Assembly: GCA_965230005.1 (NCBI GenBank)
Contig: OZ245934.1
Span: 1,302,001-1,366,000 of the forward strand
Length of the DNA: 64,000 bases
Origin: SZUA-309 sp965230005
Lineage (GTDB): Bacteria > Pseudomonadota > Gammaproteobacteria > Pseudomonadales > Azotimanducaceae
Direction of reading: 5' to 3'
Positions 1-9,587 of this stretch are shown piece by piece. Every line of letters starts with the position of its first letter. Position 1 is the stretch's first letter. Under the pieces are notes generated by a model, which was not told the DNA's origin, did no database searches, and saw nothing but the letters and a program-made list of their open reading frames with translations. Position numbers and translations under genes: made by a program.

Positions 1-2362
1 GCATGTCCGCAGAGAGCGTCGCGGCCATGAATTCGGCCGGATAGTGGCACTTCAGCCAGGCGGTCTGGAACGAGACGATGGCGTAGGTAGCCGAGTGGGA
101 TTTGTTGAAGGCGTAACCGGAGAACTTCTCCATGTCATCGAAGATGTCGTCGATGATCTTCTGCTCGACGAGCCGCTCCTGCGCGCCCTGCACGAACTGC
201 TCGCGCACCTTGGCCATTTCCTCGGGCTTCTTTTTACCCATGGCGCGGCGCAGCAGGTCAGCCCCACCGAGACTGAAGCCCGCCATGTCCTGGGCGATCT
301 GCATCACCTGTTCCTGATAGAGCATGACGCCGTAGGTGCCCTTCAGGGCGGCTGCCGTGCTCGGGTGCGGGATGTCGACGGGGGCACGGCCGTGCTTGCG
401 ATCGATATAGTCGTCGACGGCGCCGGACTGCAGCGGTCCCGGTCGGAAGAGCGCCACGAGGGCGATGATGTCGTCGATACTGTCCGGCTTGAGGCGTTTG
501 ATGAGGTCCTTCATGCCACGCGATTCGAGCTGGAAGATGGCGGTGGTTTCCGCGGACTGCAGGAGCATGAAAGTCTCCGGATCGTCCAGCGGGATCCGGT
601 CGATGTCGAGGAGCGCCTCGCCTTCGACTTCGCGCACCGCATTGATGGCCTTCACCGCCCAGTCGATGATCGTGAGGGTTTTCAGACCGAGGAAATCGAA
701 CTTCACGAGGCCCGCAGACTCGACGTCGTCCTTGTCGTACTGAGAGACCAGGCCACCGCTCTGATCGTCCGCGTATAGCGGCACGAAGTCCGTCAGCGCC
801 GACGGCGCGATGACCACGCCACCGGCATGTTTGCCGACGCCCCGGACGATGCCTTCGAGGACATAGGCCATGTCCATGATCTCACCGACCTCGTCGTTGG
901 CGGCGATGAATTCACGCAACTCGGCAGACTCATCGACAGCCTTGTTCAGCGTCATCCCCACTTCGAAGGGAATGAGCTTCGAGAGCTTGTCGGCGAGGCC
1001 ATAGGGTTTGCCCTGGACCCGGGCAACGTCGCGGACCACGGCCTTGGCCGCCATGGTCCCGAAGGTGATGATCTGACTGACGGCCTCCTGACCGTAGCGT
1101 TCCGAGACGTGATTGATGACCTTGTCGCGGCCCTCCATGCAGAAGTCGATGTCGAAGTCCGGCATCGATACCCGCTCCGGGTTCAGGAAGCGTTCGAAGA
1201 GCAGGTCGTAGCGGAGCGGGTCGAGGTCTGTGATCTCGAGGGCGTAGGCGACGAGGCTTCCCGCCCCGGAACCCCGTCCGGGACCGACGGGGATGTCGTT
1301 GGCCTTGGCCCAGCCGATGAACTCCATGACGATGAGAAAGTACCCGGGGAAGCCCATCTGGTTGATCACGCCGAGCTCGTAGTCGAGCCGGGCTTCGTAC
1401 TCGGCAATGGGATGCTCGAGTTCCCCGTGGCCCTCTAGAGCCGTGAGCCGGCGCTTGAGCCCTTCCCGGGCGCACTGTTCGAGGAACTGCTCAAGGGTGA
1501 CGCCTTCCGGGACGGGATAGTTCGGCAGGAAATACTCGCCGAGACGGATCTGCACGTTGCAGCGCCGGGCGATCTCGACGCTGTTGGCGACCGCTTCCGG
1601 CAGATCGGCAAAGAGCTCGGCCATTTCAGCCGGCGTCTTGAGGTACTGCTCGGCGCTGTAACGTCGCTCCCGGCGCGGATCATCGAGCACCCGACCATCC
1701 GCAATGCAGACCCGGGTTTCGTGCGCCTCGAAATCGTCGGCCGAAAGAAAGCAGACATCGTTGGTGGCCACCACCGGCAGATCCAGCTCGCTGGCCAACG
1801 GCACCGTCAGCGCAATATGCCGCTGCTCGTCCGCACGCTGGGTGCGGGTGAGCTCGAGATAGAATCGACCCGGAAAGGCACCCGCCCACTCGGCGGCAAG
1901 CTGCCGGGCGAGCTCATCGTCTCCCTTCAGCAGGGCCCGACCGACCTCACCTTCCCGGGCCCCATCCAGCACCAGGAGGCCCTCGCCATGCGCGAAGATG
2001 GCCTCCCGGGTCATGAGACCGTGCGCCCCCTCGCCGGTATAGGCCGTGGAGACCAGCTTCAGAAGATTCAGATAACCGGTCTGGTTCATGGCCAGGAGGC
2101 CGATGCGGCAGACTTCCGGCACACCCTGAGACTCGAGGGGGCCCGCATAGCGAACGTCGATGCCGATGAGCGGTTTCACGCCCTCGTTCAGCGCGGCGCC
2201 ATAGAACTTGATGAGCCCGAACAGGTTAGCCCGATCCGTGAGCGCCACGGCGCCCATGCCTGCCCCGGCGACGGCGCTGGTCAGGGGTTTGACCTTGATG
2301 ATGCTGTCAGCGAGGGAGAACTCACTGTGTACCCGCAGGTGCACGAAAGCCGGCGCTACCAT
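1..2362 (-). CDS. dnaE: DNA polymerase III subunit alpha (partial, C-terminus beyond window)
   Basis: Replicative DNA polymerase catalytic subunit. About 787 N-terminal residues of a protein usually near 1160 are present; the frame is open to the window edge. The protein opens MVAPAFVHLRVHSEFSLAD, typical of the PHP domain. The catalytic motif PDFDIDF falls near residues 399-403, matching the metal-binding aspartates of the family. Later, FQLESRGMKDLIK, FRPGPLQSG and FNKSHSATYAIVS are classic DnaE palm and finger motifs. The ATG overlaps the end of rnhB by 7 bases, so the two are co-transcribed at the tail of the lipid A operon. The beta-clamp and tau-binding C-terminus cannot be seen. Confidence 0.97.
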   Translation of the reverse strand, partial: MVAPAFVHLRVHSEFSLADSIIKVKPLTSAVAGAGMGAVALTDRANLFGLIKFYGAALNEGVKPLIGIDVRYAGPLESQGVPEVCRIGLLAMNQTGYLNLLKLVSTAYTGEGAHGLMTREAIFAHGEGLLVLDGAREGEVGRALLKGDDELARQLAAEWAGAFPGRFYLELTRTQRADEQRHIALTVPLASELDLPVVATNDVCFLSADDFEAHETRVCIADGRVLDDPRRERRYSAEQYLKTPAEMAELFADLPEAVANSVEIARRCNVQIRLGEYFLPNYPVPEGVTLEQFLEQCAREGLKRRLTALEGHGELEHPIAEYEARLDYELGVINQMGFPGYFLIVMEFIGWAKANDIPVGPGRGSGAGSLVAYALEITDLDPLRYDLLFERFLNPERVSMPDFDIDFCMEGRDKVINHVSERYGQEAVSQIITFGTMAAKAVVRDVARVQGKPYGLADKLSKLIPFEVGMTLNKAVDESAELREFIAANDEVGEIMDMAYVLEGIVRGVGKHAGGVVIAPSALTDFVPLYADDQSGGLVSQYDKDDVESAGLVKFDFLGLKTLTIIDWAVKAINAVREVEGEALLDIDRIPLDDPETFMLLQSAETTAIFQLESRGMKDLIKRLKPDSIDDIIALVALFRPGPLQSGAVDDYIDRKHGRAPVDIPHPSTAAALKGTYGVMLYQEQVMQIAQDMAGFSLGGADLLRRAMGKKKPEEMAKVREQFVQGAQERLVEQKIIDDIFDDMEKFSGYAFNKSHSATYAIVSFQTAWLKCHYPAEFMAATLSADM

Positions 2363-3000
2363 GCCAGCGCCTCCGAACGCTCTGCCGGACCGGGGACCTG
2401 CCCGCGCAGCGCCTTCCGTACCGGCGCAAAGGAGCGGCGGTGAATGGGGGACGGTCCGAGCGCATCGAGGGCCCGTAGATGCTCCGCCGTGCCGTAGCCC
2501 TTGTGGCGGGCGAAACCATAGCCGGGATAGCGCGCGTCGAGGCGCACCATTTCGTCGTCGCGGGCAACTTTGGCGACGATGGATGCGGCACTGATCTCCC
2601 GAATCCGCCCATCTCCTTTCACCAAGGCCACCGCGGGCATGGGCAGACTGGGTAACAGATTGCCGTCCACGAACACCACCTCCGGACGCCGCCGCAGACG
2701 CGCGACCGCGCGCTCCATGGCCAGATGAGAAGCCCGGAGGATATTCAACTCGTCAATTTCAGACACTTCTGCGCGCCCCAGGGCGAAGACCAATGCCGCT
2801 TCCCGGATCGCCTCCGCCAGAAGACTGCGTCGGCCGGCTGACAGTTTTTTCGAGTCGTCGAGACCGGCGGGGCCCTCCCCGTTCAGGATCACGGCCGCAG
2901 CCACCACGGGACCGGCCAGCGGCCCGCGGCCCACCTCATCCACCCCGGCAGCAAGCTGGGGTGCGGGCAGATCGTCGAAGAGCAGGAGATTATCGAGCAA
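2356..3000 (-). CDS. rnhB: Ribonuclease HII
   Basis: Removes RNA from RNA-DNA hybrids, including single ribonucleotides embedded in DNA. The 214-residue protein has the metal-binding motif DEVGRG with D21 and E22, and the SKKLS, FVDGN and KGD.R...ISAASIVAKV blocks of type 2 RNases H. Its length is normal. It lies between lpxB and dnaE as in many gammaproteobacteria, and its stop overlaps the dnaE start. About 80 bases separate it from lpxB, with no clear signal in them. Confidence 0.96.
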   Translation of the reverse strand: MLDNLLLFDDLPAPQLAAGVDEVGRGPLAGPVVAAAVILNGEGPAGLDDSKKLSAGRRSLLAEAIREAALVFALGRAEVSEIDELNILRASHLAMERAVARLRRRPEVVFVDGNLLPSLPMPAVALVKGDGRIREISAASIVAKVARDDEMVRLDARYPGYGFARHKGYGTAEHLRALDALGPSPIHRRSFAPVRKALRGQVPGPAERSEALAW

Positions 3001-3080
3001 CGTTATGAAGCACAGTTATCGCGCACGGTTAAGCCGCAGTTGGCACGTCAGGGTCCGATCCGGGGTCGTTCGTGCAACCC

Positions 3081-4229
3081 TCAACGACGCTCCGCCAACC
3101 AGCCGAGCACCGCTTCTGCCGCCCGATCATCCGCCCCCTGGCGGAGGGTGTCGTGCAGCCGTTCGAAGTGCGACAAGTATTCGGCGTCCCCGGCATCCTT
3201 GTCCAGCAGTGCGAGCAGATTTTCCGCCAATGCGCTCGGCGTCGCCTCATGCTGCAGGAGTTCCGGGACGAGGGGCCCGCCATGAAGGATGTTCGGCAGA
3301 GCGACGTAAGGGGTACGGAGCAGGCGGCTCACCAGCTGATAGGTGAGTTCACCGAGGCGGTAGCTCACGACCATGGGCCGATGCAGGAGCATGGCTTCCA
3401 GGGTACTGGTGCCGGATTTGACGAGAGCAACGTCACAGGCCGTGAGAGCCTGCCGGGCATTGCCGGCATAGGCAGTGACGGGCAGCTTCGGGTGGGTGCT
3501 GACGAGCTCTGCGACGGCATTGGCAATTTCCGGACGCAGGCAGGGCACAACGAAGGCAACCTCCGGCCGTTGCTCGTGCAAGAGCGCGCAGGCCGCAAAA
3601 AAATCGGCGCCGAGGAGTCGAATCTCCGAGAGCCGGCTGCCAGGCAGCACGGCGAGCACCGGTCCTGCCTCCGGCAGGCCCAGCTCGATCCGCGCCGCGT
3701 GCTGATGGGCGGCGCCACCATCGTCCGGTGCTATTTCATCCGCCAGCGGATGGCCGACGAAAACGGCTTCGACGCTGGATTCCGAGTAAAAGGCAGGCTC
3801 GAAGGGATACAGAGTGAGCAGCAGTTCCGTGGAGCGGGCTATGCGCTTCACCCTGCCCCGCCGCCAGGCGTAGACGGAGGGACTGACGTAGTGCGCCGTC
3901 GGTACCCCGCGCCGTTTCAGCAGCCGTTCCAGGAGCAGGTTGAAGACGTTGAAATCGACGCCGATGAACGCATCTGGCGGCCGTTCGCGATAGGTGCGCA
4001 GCAGCAGGCGGAGGATGCGGACCAGCTCCGGCAGGCGGAGCACGGGTTCCTTGATGCCGTTCATGGCCAGCCGCTCCATGGGCACCAGACCCTCGAGCCC
4101 CTCTGCTTCCATGAGCGGGCCACCGATGCCGACAAACTGAGCGTCCGGGTAGCGCCGGGAGATAGCACGCATGAGCCCCGCACCGAGGCGGTCACCGGAG
4201 GCTTCGCCGGCGAGGATGCCGAAGCGCAT
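3081..4229 (-). CDS. lpxB: Lipid-A-disaccharide synthase
   Basis: Joins UDP-2,3-diacylglucosamine to lipid X to make the lipid A disaccharide at the inner membrane. The frame is open far upstream, but the family start MRFGILAGEASGDRLGAGLM lies at 4229, two bases after the lpxA stop, giving 382 residues, the usual length. YVSPSVYAWRRGRVKRI and the glycosyltransferase region LAVLPGSRLSEI, KSGTSTLEAML and MVVSYR are visible. It belongs to the lpxD-fabZ-lpxA-lpxB run. Confidence 0.97.
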   Translation of the reverse strand: MRFGILAGEASGDRLGAGLMRAISRRYPDAQFVGIGGPLMEAEGLEGLVPMERLAMNGIKEPVLRLPELVRILRLLLRTYRERPPDAFIGVDFNVFNLLLERLLKRRGVPTAHYVSPSVYAWRRGRVKRIARSTELLLTLYPFEPAFYSESSVEAVFVGHPLADEIAPDDGGAAHQHAARIELGLPEAGPVLAVLPGSRLSEIRLLGADFFAACALLHEQRPEVAFVVPCLRPEIANAVAELVSTHPKLPVTAYAGNARQALTACDVALVKSGTSTLEAMLLHRPMVVSYRLGELTYQLVSRLLRTPYVALPNILHGGPLVPELLQHEATPSALAENLLALLDKDAGDAEYLSHFERLHDTLRQGADDRAAEAVLGWLAERR

Positions 4230-4231
4230 GG

Positions 4232-5047
4232 TCAGCCGTCGGTGCTGCCGGCCTGTCGCCGGGGCCGGACGATGCCCCACTGTGAATCCTGAATGGAGGC
4301 TCTGAAGAGCGCCACTTCCGGATGAGCTTCGGCCAGGTCGCCGAGGGCCTCGCAGGCGGCTTCGATGGTATGCCCGGACCGGTAGACGATCCGATGAGCT
4401 TCTTTCAGGGCCCGCATCTGTGCGTCGCTGTAACCCCGGCGACGCATGCCTTCGACATTCAGACCGATGGCGTTGGCAGGATTCCCCATGACCGTCATGT
4501 ACGCCGGCACGTCTTTCAGCACGAGGCTCATGCCCGAGACGTGGGAGTAAGCGCCAATGTTCCGGTACTGAGGCACCCCCGCGTAGCCACCGAAATTGGC
4601 ATGGTCGCCGACGTTGCAATGGCCGGAGACCGCCGAGTTGTTCGCCATGATCACATCGTCGCCGAGCACGCAGTCGTGGCCGACATGCACATAGGCCATG
4701 AGCAGACAGCGGTTACCGATGACGGTCTGACCCTGATCCTGAACCATGCCGCGATGAATGGTGACCCCTTCCCGGAAAACGTTGTCGTCCCCGACGACCA
4801 GTTCCGTCGCCTCACCACCGTAGGCGAGCGCCGGCGTGTCTTCACCGATCGTCGAGAACTGATAGATGCGGTTGCGCCGGCCGAGCTTCGTCGGCCCTTT
4901 CAGCACGACGTGGGAAGCGATCACGCAGTCGTCGCCAATTTCCACATCGGCACCGATGATGCTCCAGGGTCCGATCTGCACGTTGTCGCCGATTCTGGCC
5001 GTCGGATCGACGATGGCTCTCGGATCGATGCCGGTCTGAATGGTCAC
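4232..5047 (-). CDS. lpxA: UDP-N-acetylglucosamine O-acyltransferase
   Basis: First step of lipid A synthesis: moves a hydroxyacyl chain from acyl carrier protein to UDP-GlcNAc. The 271 residues begin with imperfect hexapeptide repeats (for example IVDPTARIGDNVQIGPWSII) that form a left-handed beta helix; the catalytic histidine region is VHVGHDCVLGDDV, near residue 120. A helical C-terminal domain follows (MRRRGYSDAQMRALKEAHRI). It sits between fabZ and lpxB with almost no spacing. Confidence 0.97.
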   Translation of the reverse strand: MTIQTGIDPRAIVDPTARIGDNVQIGPWSIIGADVEIGDDCVIASHVVLKGPTKLGRRNRIYQFSTIGEDTPALAYGGEATELVVGDDNVFREGVTIHRGMVQDQGQTVIGNRCLLMAYVHVGHDCVLGDDVIMANNSAVSGHCNVGDHANFGGYAGVPQYRNIGAYSHVSGMSLVLKDVPAYMTVMGNPANAIGLNVEGMRRRGYSDAQMRALKEAHRIVYRSGHTIEAACEALGDLAEAHPEVALFRASIQDSQWGIVRPRRQAGSTDG

Positions 5048-5056
5048 GGCTGGCGC

Positions 5057-5494
5057 CTAGAGCTTCCGCTGCATGCAGATGATCTCAGAGGTGCAGGACA
5101 GCTCCTCATCGACAAAGGCCTGGCAATCGAATTTCATGAGCCCGCGCTTCTCCGCGAGTATGCGGCTTTCCATGACAAGCTGGTCCCCGGGAACCACCGG
5201 ACGTTTGAAGCGGCTCTTGTCTGTTCCGGCGAGATAGTAGGTGACACCGTCAGAAGGTCTGATGTTCTTGGTCTCGAAAGCGAGCACACCGGAGAGCTGA
5301 GCCATTGCCTCGATGATCAGCACGCCGGGCATGATCGGATGCCCGGGGAAATGACCGTTGAAAAACTGCTCGTTGATTGTGACGTTCTTGTAGCCTCTGA
5401 TCGTCTCCCCGGGGGTGAGATCTGTCACCCGGTCGACCAGCAGGAAGGGATAACGGTGCGGAAGGAAGTCGAAGAGTTCGTTGATGTCTTTCAT
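5057..5494 (-). CDS. fabZ: 3-hydroxyacyl-[acyl-carrier-protein] dehydratase FabZ
   Basis: Dehydrates 3-hydroxyacyl-ACP in fatty acid elongation, competing with LpxA and LpxD for hydroxyacyl-ACP. The 145-residue hot-dog-fold protein has the LPHRYPFLLVDRV opening and the active-site block HFPGHPIMPGVLIIEAMAQ with catalytic His48 and Glu62. Length is standard. Nine bases separate it from lpxA, which keeps the fatty acid and lipid A branch enzymes in one transcript. Confidence 0.97.
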   Translation of the reverse strand: MKDINELFDFLPHRYPFLLVDRVTDLTPGETIRGYKNVTINEQFFNGHFPGHPIMPGVLIIEAMAQLSGVLAFETKNIRPSDGVTYYLAGTDKSRFKRPVVPGDQLVMESRILAEKRGLMKFDCQAFVDEELSCTSEIICMQRKL

Positions 5495-5578
5495 GTGTGC
5501 CGTTTTGTTTCCGGTGTTGGCAGCAGATACTGGCGCGGGTCGAGCGTCACAGGACGGGGACCAGAACGGGTCTGGATG

Positions 5579-6631
5579 TCAGTTCGGCTCCCTGTCGGCA
5601 AGACTCGATTCGAGGCGGGCTACACGCCGGAACAGCTCATCGAGTTTGAGCATCCGGAGTGCGTTGCGCTTCCACTGCCTGGTCGGACTATGTAACACCG
5701 CCCCTGAGTAAATGCCAGGTTCCGTAATGTCCTGGGTGATGAGCGTGCATGCGCTGATGACGGCCTGATCGCAGATGGTGATCGGCTTGTCACCACCGAC
5801 ACCGGCACCCCCCGCGAGCACCACGTGACGGCCGATGCGCGTACTGCCAACGATGCCGACGCAGCCACAGATGATCGTGTGCGCCCCGATAACGGCGTTG
5901 TGCCCGATCTGACAGAGGTTGTCGATCTTCACTCCTTCCTCGACGATCGTATCGTCGAGAGCGCCGCAGTCGATGGTCGTGGAGGCGCCAACACTCACAT
6001 CAGCACCAATACGCACACCGCCGAGCTGTGCAATGGCCACCAGCCTCCCCTGCTCGTCCGGGGTAAAGCCAAAGCCGTCGGCGCCAATGACGGCGCCACT
6101 GTGCACGATGGTTCGAGGGCCGAGCCGAACGTTGCCGTAAAGCACCGCATTGGCCATCAGCTCCACATCCTCGGCGAGCTCACAGTCTTCACCGATGACG
6201 GCGTTTGCGTGCACACGCACCCGAGGGCCGATCACCGTGCGTGCACCCACCGAGGCACCGGCAGCCACGGCCGCGGTCGGGTCGATCCGGGCGCTGGGAT
6301 CGACGTGGGCCCCGGGAGCAATCCCCTCCGGGAGCGCCGCTTTGCGCTCGAACTGCTGCGATATCTTTGCAAAGGCCAGGTAGGGATTGGCAACGACGAT
6401 GGCGTCGCCTGGCCATCGATCGAGGTCTTCTTCGGCAAGGATGACGGCAGCAGCCTGAGTGCTTTCGAGCAGAGGTCGGTAACCGGCACTCGAAAGATGG
6501 CTGAGCTGATCGTCAGCCGCCCCTTCCAGACTGCCTATACCGTTGATGACGCGGTCCGGATCTCCCCGGACCGTGCCATCGACCAGTCGAGCCAGCTCGC
6601 CTAAGGCAAACGAACCGTGCTGGATGGCCAT
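5579..6631 (-). CDS. lpxD: UDP-3-O-(3-hydroxyacyl)glucosamine N-acyltransferase
   Basis: Third step of lipid A synthesis; N-acylates UDP-3-O-acylglucosamine. The 350-residue protein has an N-terminal uridine-binding domain (FALGELARLVDGTVRGD; LSSAGYRPLLEST), then a hexapeptide-repeat beta helix with the FGFTPDEQG and CQIGHNAVIG segments, the latter carrying the likely catalytic histidine. A C-terminal helix ends near residue 345. It follows skp by six bases. The 84 bases between it and fabZ hold no clear signal. Confidence 0.97.
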   Translation of the reverse strand: MAIQHGSFALGELARLVDGTVRGDPDRVINGIGSLEGAADDQLSHLSSAGYRPLLESTQAAAVILAEEDLDRWPGDAIVVANPYLAFAKISQQFERKAALPEGIAPGAHVDPSARIDPTAAVAAGASVGARTVIGPRVRVHANAVIGEDCELAEDVELMANAVLYGNVRLGPRTIVHSGAVIGADGFGFTPDEQGRLVAIAQLGGVRIGADVSVGASTTIDCGALDDTIVEEGVKIDNLCQIGHNAVIGAHTIICGCVGIVGSTRIGRHVVLAGGAGVGGDKPITICDQAVISACTLITQDITEPGIYSGAVLHSPTRQWKRNALRMLKLDELFRRVARLESSLADREPN

Positions 6632-6637
6632 GGAAGC

Positions 6638-7144
6638 TTACTGTTTCTCGTTGAGCTTCTCGGTCACCCGGCGGGTGATGTCGTGCTTGGAGTTCACGTA
6701 GCGCAGCTGACTACGCTCCATGATGAGGTCGTATCCTTCCAGCTCGATGAGGTCCTTCAGTACGACGTCGATCTTCGGCACCATCTGCTGCAGCAGTTCC
6801 TGACGGCGATCGTTCACTTCTTTCTGCAGCTTGTTACCGAGGAACTGCAGATCGATCTGCTTGTCTTCGATTTCCTTCTGCAGCCGGCGCTGCTCCGCTG
6901 CGCTCATGACCTCTCCGTCGGTCTGCAGCCTTTCGTTCAGGCCGACGATTTCGTCGTTGAGGGCCTGAAGCTGGTTCTGCTCAGCCTGGAGTTCTTCCTG
7001 GGCCTGCGCCAGGAGCGCCTGCGCCTCTTCGCTCTCCACGAGCGCCCGCTGGGTATCCAGCACCGCGATCTTCAATTCGGCAGCTGCAGTCCCGGCCGCA
7101 AACAGCAGGGTCCACAGGGACCAGATCGTCAACTTCTTATACAC
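6638..7144 (-). CDS. skp: Periplasmic chaperone Skp/OmpH
   Basis: Holds unfolded outer-membrane proteins in the periplasm and passes them to the BAM complex. I choose the GTG at 7144 because AAGGAG lies six bases upstream and the resulting N-terminus is a clean signal peptide ending around AAGTAAA; the frame also extends to an ATG at 7177. The mature 145 or so residues are mostly charged coiled coil (QALLAQAQEELQAEQNQLQA), as in the Skp tentacles. It sits between bamA and lpxD, the usual place. Confidence 0.93.
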   Translation of the reverse strand: MYKKLTIWSLWTLLFAAGTAAAELKIAVLDTQRALVESEEAQALLAQAQEELQAEQNQLQALNDEIVGLNERLQTDGEVMSAAEQRRLQKEIEDKQIDLQFLGNKLQKEVNDRRQELLQQMVPKIDVVLKDLIELEGYDLIMERSQLRYVNSKHDITRRVTEKLNEKQ

Positions 7145-7217
7145 ACGAGTCTCCTTGTAAATGGCTCCGAGCGACATCTGAAGGCGGCCCGGGGCACTTG
7201 GCGGCGCGCATTCTACC

Positions 7218-9587
7218 TCAGAATGTGCGCCCTAGCTCAAACTGGAACTGCTCGACCCGATCGATCTCGGAGTCGTTGAAAACGAAGGCGTAGCTGAAGG
7301 TCATGGGACCGAGGCCAGCCAGCCAGGTGAGGGAAACACCGGTGGCGTACTTGATTTCATCGGGCTCGAAGCCGAAGCAGTTCACGCTGAAATCAAAGCA
7401 CTTCGTCTGGAAGACGTTACCGGCATCAAAAAACAGCACCGGACGAAACTGCCGACCGTCTTTGATGAAGGGCATGGGGAAGATGATTTCCGCGCTCGCT
7501 TCTGCCAGGAGGTTACCGCCGTAGGGGTCGCCTTCAGGTCGGAAGAAGCCCGGGGGAATGGGATTGCCGTTGGCGTCTTCCGTCGGCGGCGTCGTCCGCG
7601 GGCCGAGCGTTGAGTTCCGGAAACCCCGGACCGAGCCGAAGCCGCCGGAATAAAAGTGTTCGAAGAAGGGAATGAGTTCCGTGGACCCGTAGCCATCGCC
7701 GAAGCCGACCTCCGTGCGCAGCCGCAGCGTCCAGGAGCGCGTGATCGGAAAGTAGACCTGCCCGTCATAGACGATCTTGTAGAACTGCAGATCGCTGCCG
7801 GGGATGGCTATCTCCGCCGCCAGGTTCTGCGAGCGGCCCCGGGTCGGGAAAACGCCCCGGTTCAGCGTCGAGGACCGCCAGGACAGGTTCAGCTTGAAGT
7901 TGAGCGATTCGTTGCCGTTCTCGTCGAGATAAGCGCTGATTTCCTGGGCCGGAAACTGCCCTTCGGTGATGTCCGTGTACTCGATGAGACCACCGAAGTT
8001 GATGCGCTGCGTTTCACCAATCGGGAAGCCGAAGTTGATACCGCCACCGACTGCGTCCGTCGAGAAGCTGGCGATATTCCGCGCATCGTAGTCCAGATTC
8101 CGAACGAAGAGGTTGAAGCCACGACTGATCCCGTCGAGGGTGAAGTACGGATTGAAGTAGTTGAAGTTCAGCGCCTTCTGGAACTCGGAGTAGGAAGCGC
8201 CGATCGTCAGGCTGTTGCCGGTGCCGAGCACGTTGTTTTCCGAGTAGTTGGCACCAAGGGTCAGCCCCCAGCCCTGGGCGTAGCCGAGCGTGGCGGAGAT
8301 GCTGCCGGAAGGTTGTTCTTCGACAACGAACTCCACGTCGACCTGATCGTCCGTACCAGCCACCTCCGGTGTTTCGACGTTTACCCCTTTGAAGTAGCCG
8401 AGACGTTCGAGGCGCACCTTGGACAGCTCAATCTGTGCTGTAGACGCCCAGCCGCCTTCCATCTGCCGCATCTCGCGGCGCATCACTTCGTCCTGCGTCA
8501 CCTTGTTGCCGCCGAAGGAAATGCGACGCACATAGGCCCGTTTGCCGGCGTCGACGAAAAACTCCACGTCCACGGTGCCGTCATCGTTGACCCGGGGCAC
8601 ACCCGAGGCGGAGGCGAAGGTGTAGCCGGAGTTGCCCAGGGCCGTCGTGAGCCGTTCTTCCGTCGCGGTCACCCGGGCCTGCGAAAATGTCTGGCCTGAG
8701 GAGACGATGAGCAGGCGCTCGAGGTCCTCCTTACGGACATCGTTCAGCTCGCCGATGAGGTTGACCTCGTTCACCGTGAACTTGTCGCCCTCTTCCACGT
8801 TCACGGTGATGTACACCTGATCGCGTTTCGGTGTGATGCTCACCTGCGTGGAGGTAATCGAGAACTCCACGTAGCCGCGGTCCTTGTAGTACGCCTCGAG
8901 TTTTTCGAGATCGCCGGCCAGCTTCTCCCGGGAGTACTTGTCGTCGTTCTTGTAAAAGGAAAGCAGACTCGGATGTTTGAGCTCGAGATTCTCGAGCAGC
9001 TCGGCCTCGTCGTAGACTGTGGCACCGACGACATTGATATGGCGGATGCCGGAGGTTTTGCCTTCTTCGACGTCGATGCTGATGGCAACGCGATTCCTCG
9101 GCAGCTCCTCGACGTTCGTATCGATAGAGGCACCATAGCGGCCCTGTGCAACGTACTGACGCTCGAGTTCGAGACCGACCCGTTCGAGCGTTGCCTGCTT
9201 GAAAATTTCCCCTTCCCTCAGGCCCTGCTGCCCGAGGCCATCGAGGAGCGCCTCTGTGGGAATTGCCTTGTTGCCGTCGATCTCGATACTTTCGATGGCC
9301 GGCCGTTCTGCCACGGTCACGACGAGCACGCCGCCATCCCGGGCCATGCGGATATCGTCGAAGAAGCCGGAACGGAACAGCGCCCTGATCAGCTGGCGGA
9401 CGGCCACGGGATCCAGAACGTCGCCAACCTGTACCGGCAGCTGGTTGAAGACGGTACCGGCCGATACGCGCTGCAGACCCTGGAGGCGGATGTCCTCCAC
9501 CACGAAGGATTGGGCCCGGACAGAGTTCAGGGGAAGCATGGCCACCAGCAGCAGGGAGCCACATAACAGGGTCGTCAGACGGTTCAT
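7218..9587 (-). CDS. bamA: Outer membrane protein assembly factor BamA
   Basis: Essential core of the machine that inserts beta-barrel proteins into the outer membrane. The 789-residue protein has a signal peptide cut near VRAQS, five POTRA repeats over roughly residues 27-420, and a 16-strand barrel. The lid-lock motif is seen as VRGFRNSTLG, and the protein ends in phenylalanine (FELGRTF), the outer-membrane barrel signature. Its ATG overlaps the rseP stop (ATGA), so the two are translationally coupled. Confidence 0.97.
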   Translation of the reverse strand: MNRLTTLLCGSLLLVAMLPLNSVRAQSFVVEDIRLQGLQRVSAGTVFNQLPVQVGDVLDPVAVRQLIRALFRSGFFDDIRMARDGGVLVVTVAERPAIESIEIDGNKAIPTEALLDGLGQQGLREGEIFKQATLERVGLELERQYVAQGRYGASIDTNVEELPRNRVAISIDVEEGKTSGIRHINVVGATVYDEAELLENLELKHPSLLSFYKNDDKYSREKLAGDLEKLEAYYKDRGYVEFSITSTQVSITPKRDQVYITVNVEEGDKFTVNEVNLIGELNDVRKEDLERLLIVSSGQTFSQARVTATEERLTTALGNSGYTFASASGVPRVNDDGTVDVEFFVDAGKRAYVRRISFGGNKVTQDEVMRREMRQMEGGWASTAQIELSKVRLERLGYFKGVNVETPEVAGTDDQVDVEFVVEEQPSGSISATLGYAQGWGLTLGANYSENNVLGTGNSLTIGASYSEFQKALNFNYFNPYFTLDGISRGFNLFVRNLDYDARNIASFSTDAVGGGINFGFPIGETQRINFGGLIEYTDITEGQFPAQEISAYLDENGNESLNFKLNLSWRSSTLNRGVFPTRGRSQNLAAEIAIPGSDLQFYKIVYDGQVYFPITRSWTLRLRTEVGFGDGYGSTELIPFFEHFYSGGFGSVRGFRNSTLGPRTTPPTEDANGNPIPPGFFRPEGDPYGGNLLAEASAEIIFPMPFIKDGRQFRPVLFFDAGNVFQTKCFDFSVNCFGFEPDEIKYATGVSLTWLAGLGPMTFSYAFVFNDSEIDRVEQFQFELGRTF

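Noticed and set aside
3001..3080. TTGGCACG near 3039 as a sigma-54 promoter
   Set aside because: TGGCACG is present but no TTGC-like element follows at the required spacing.
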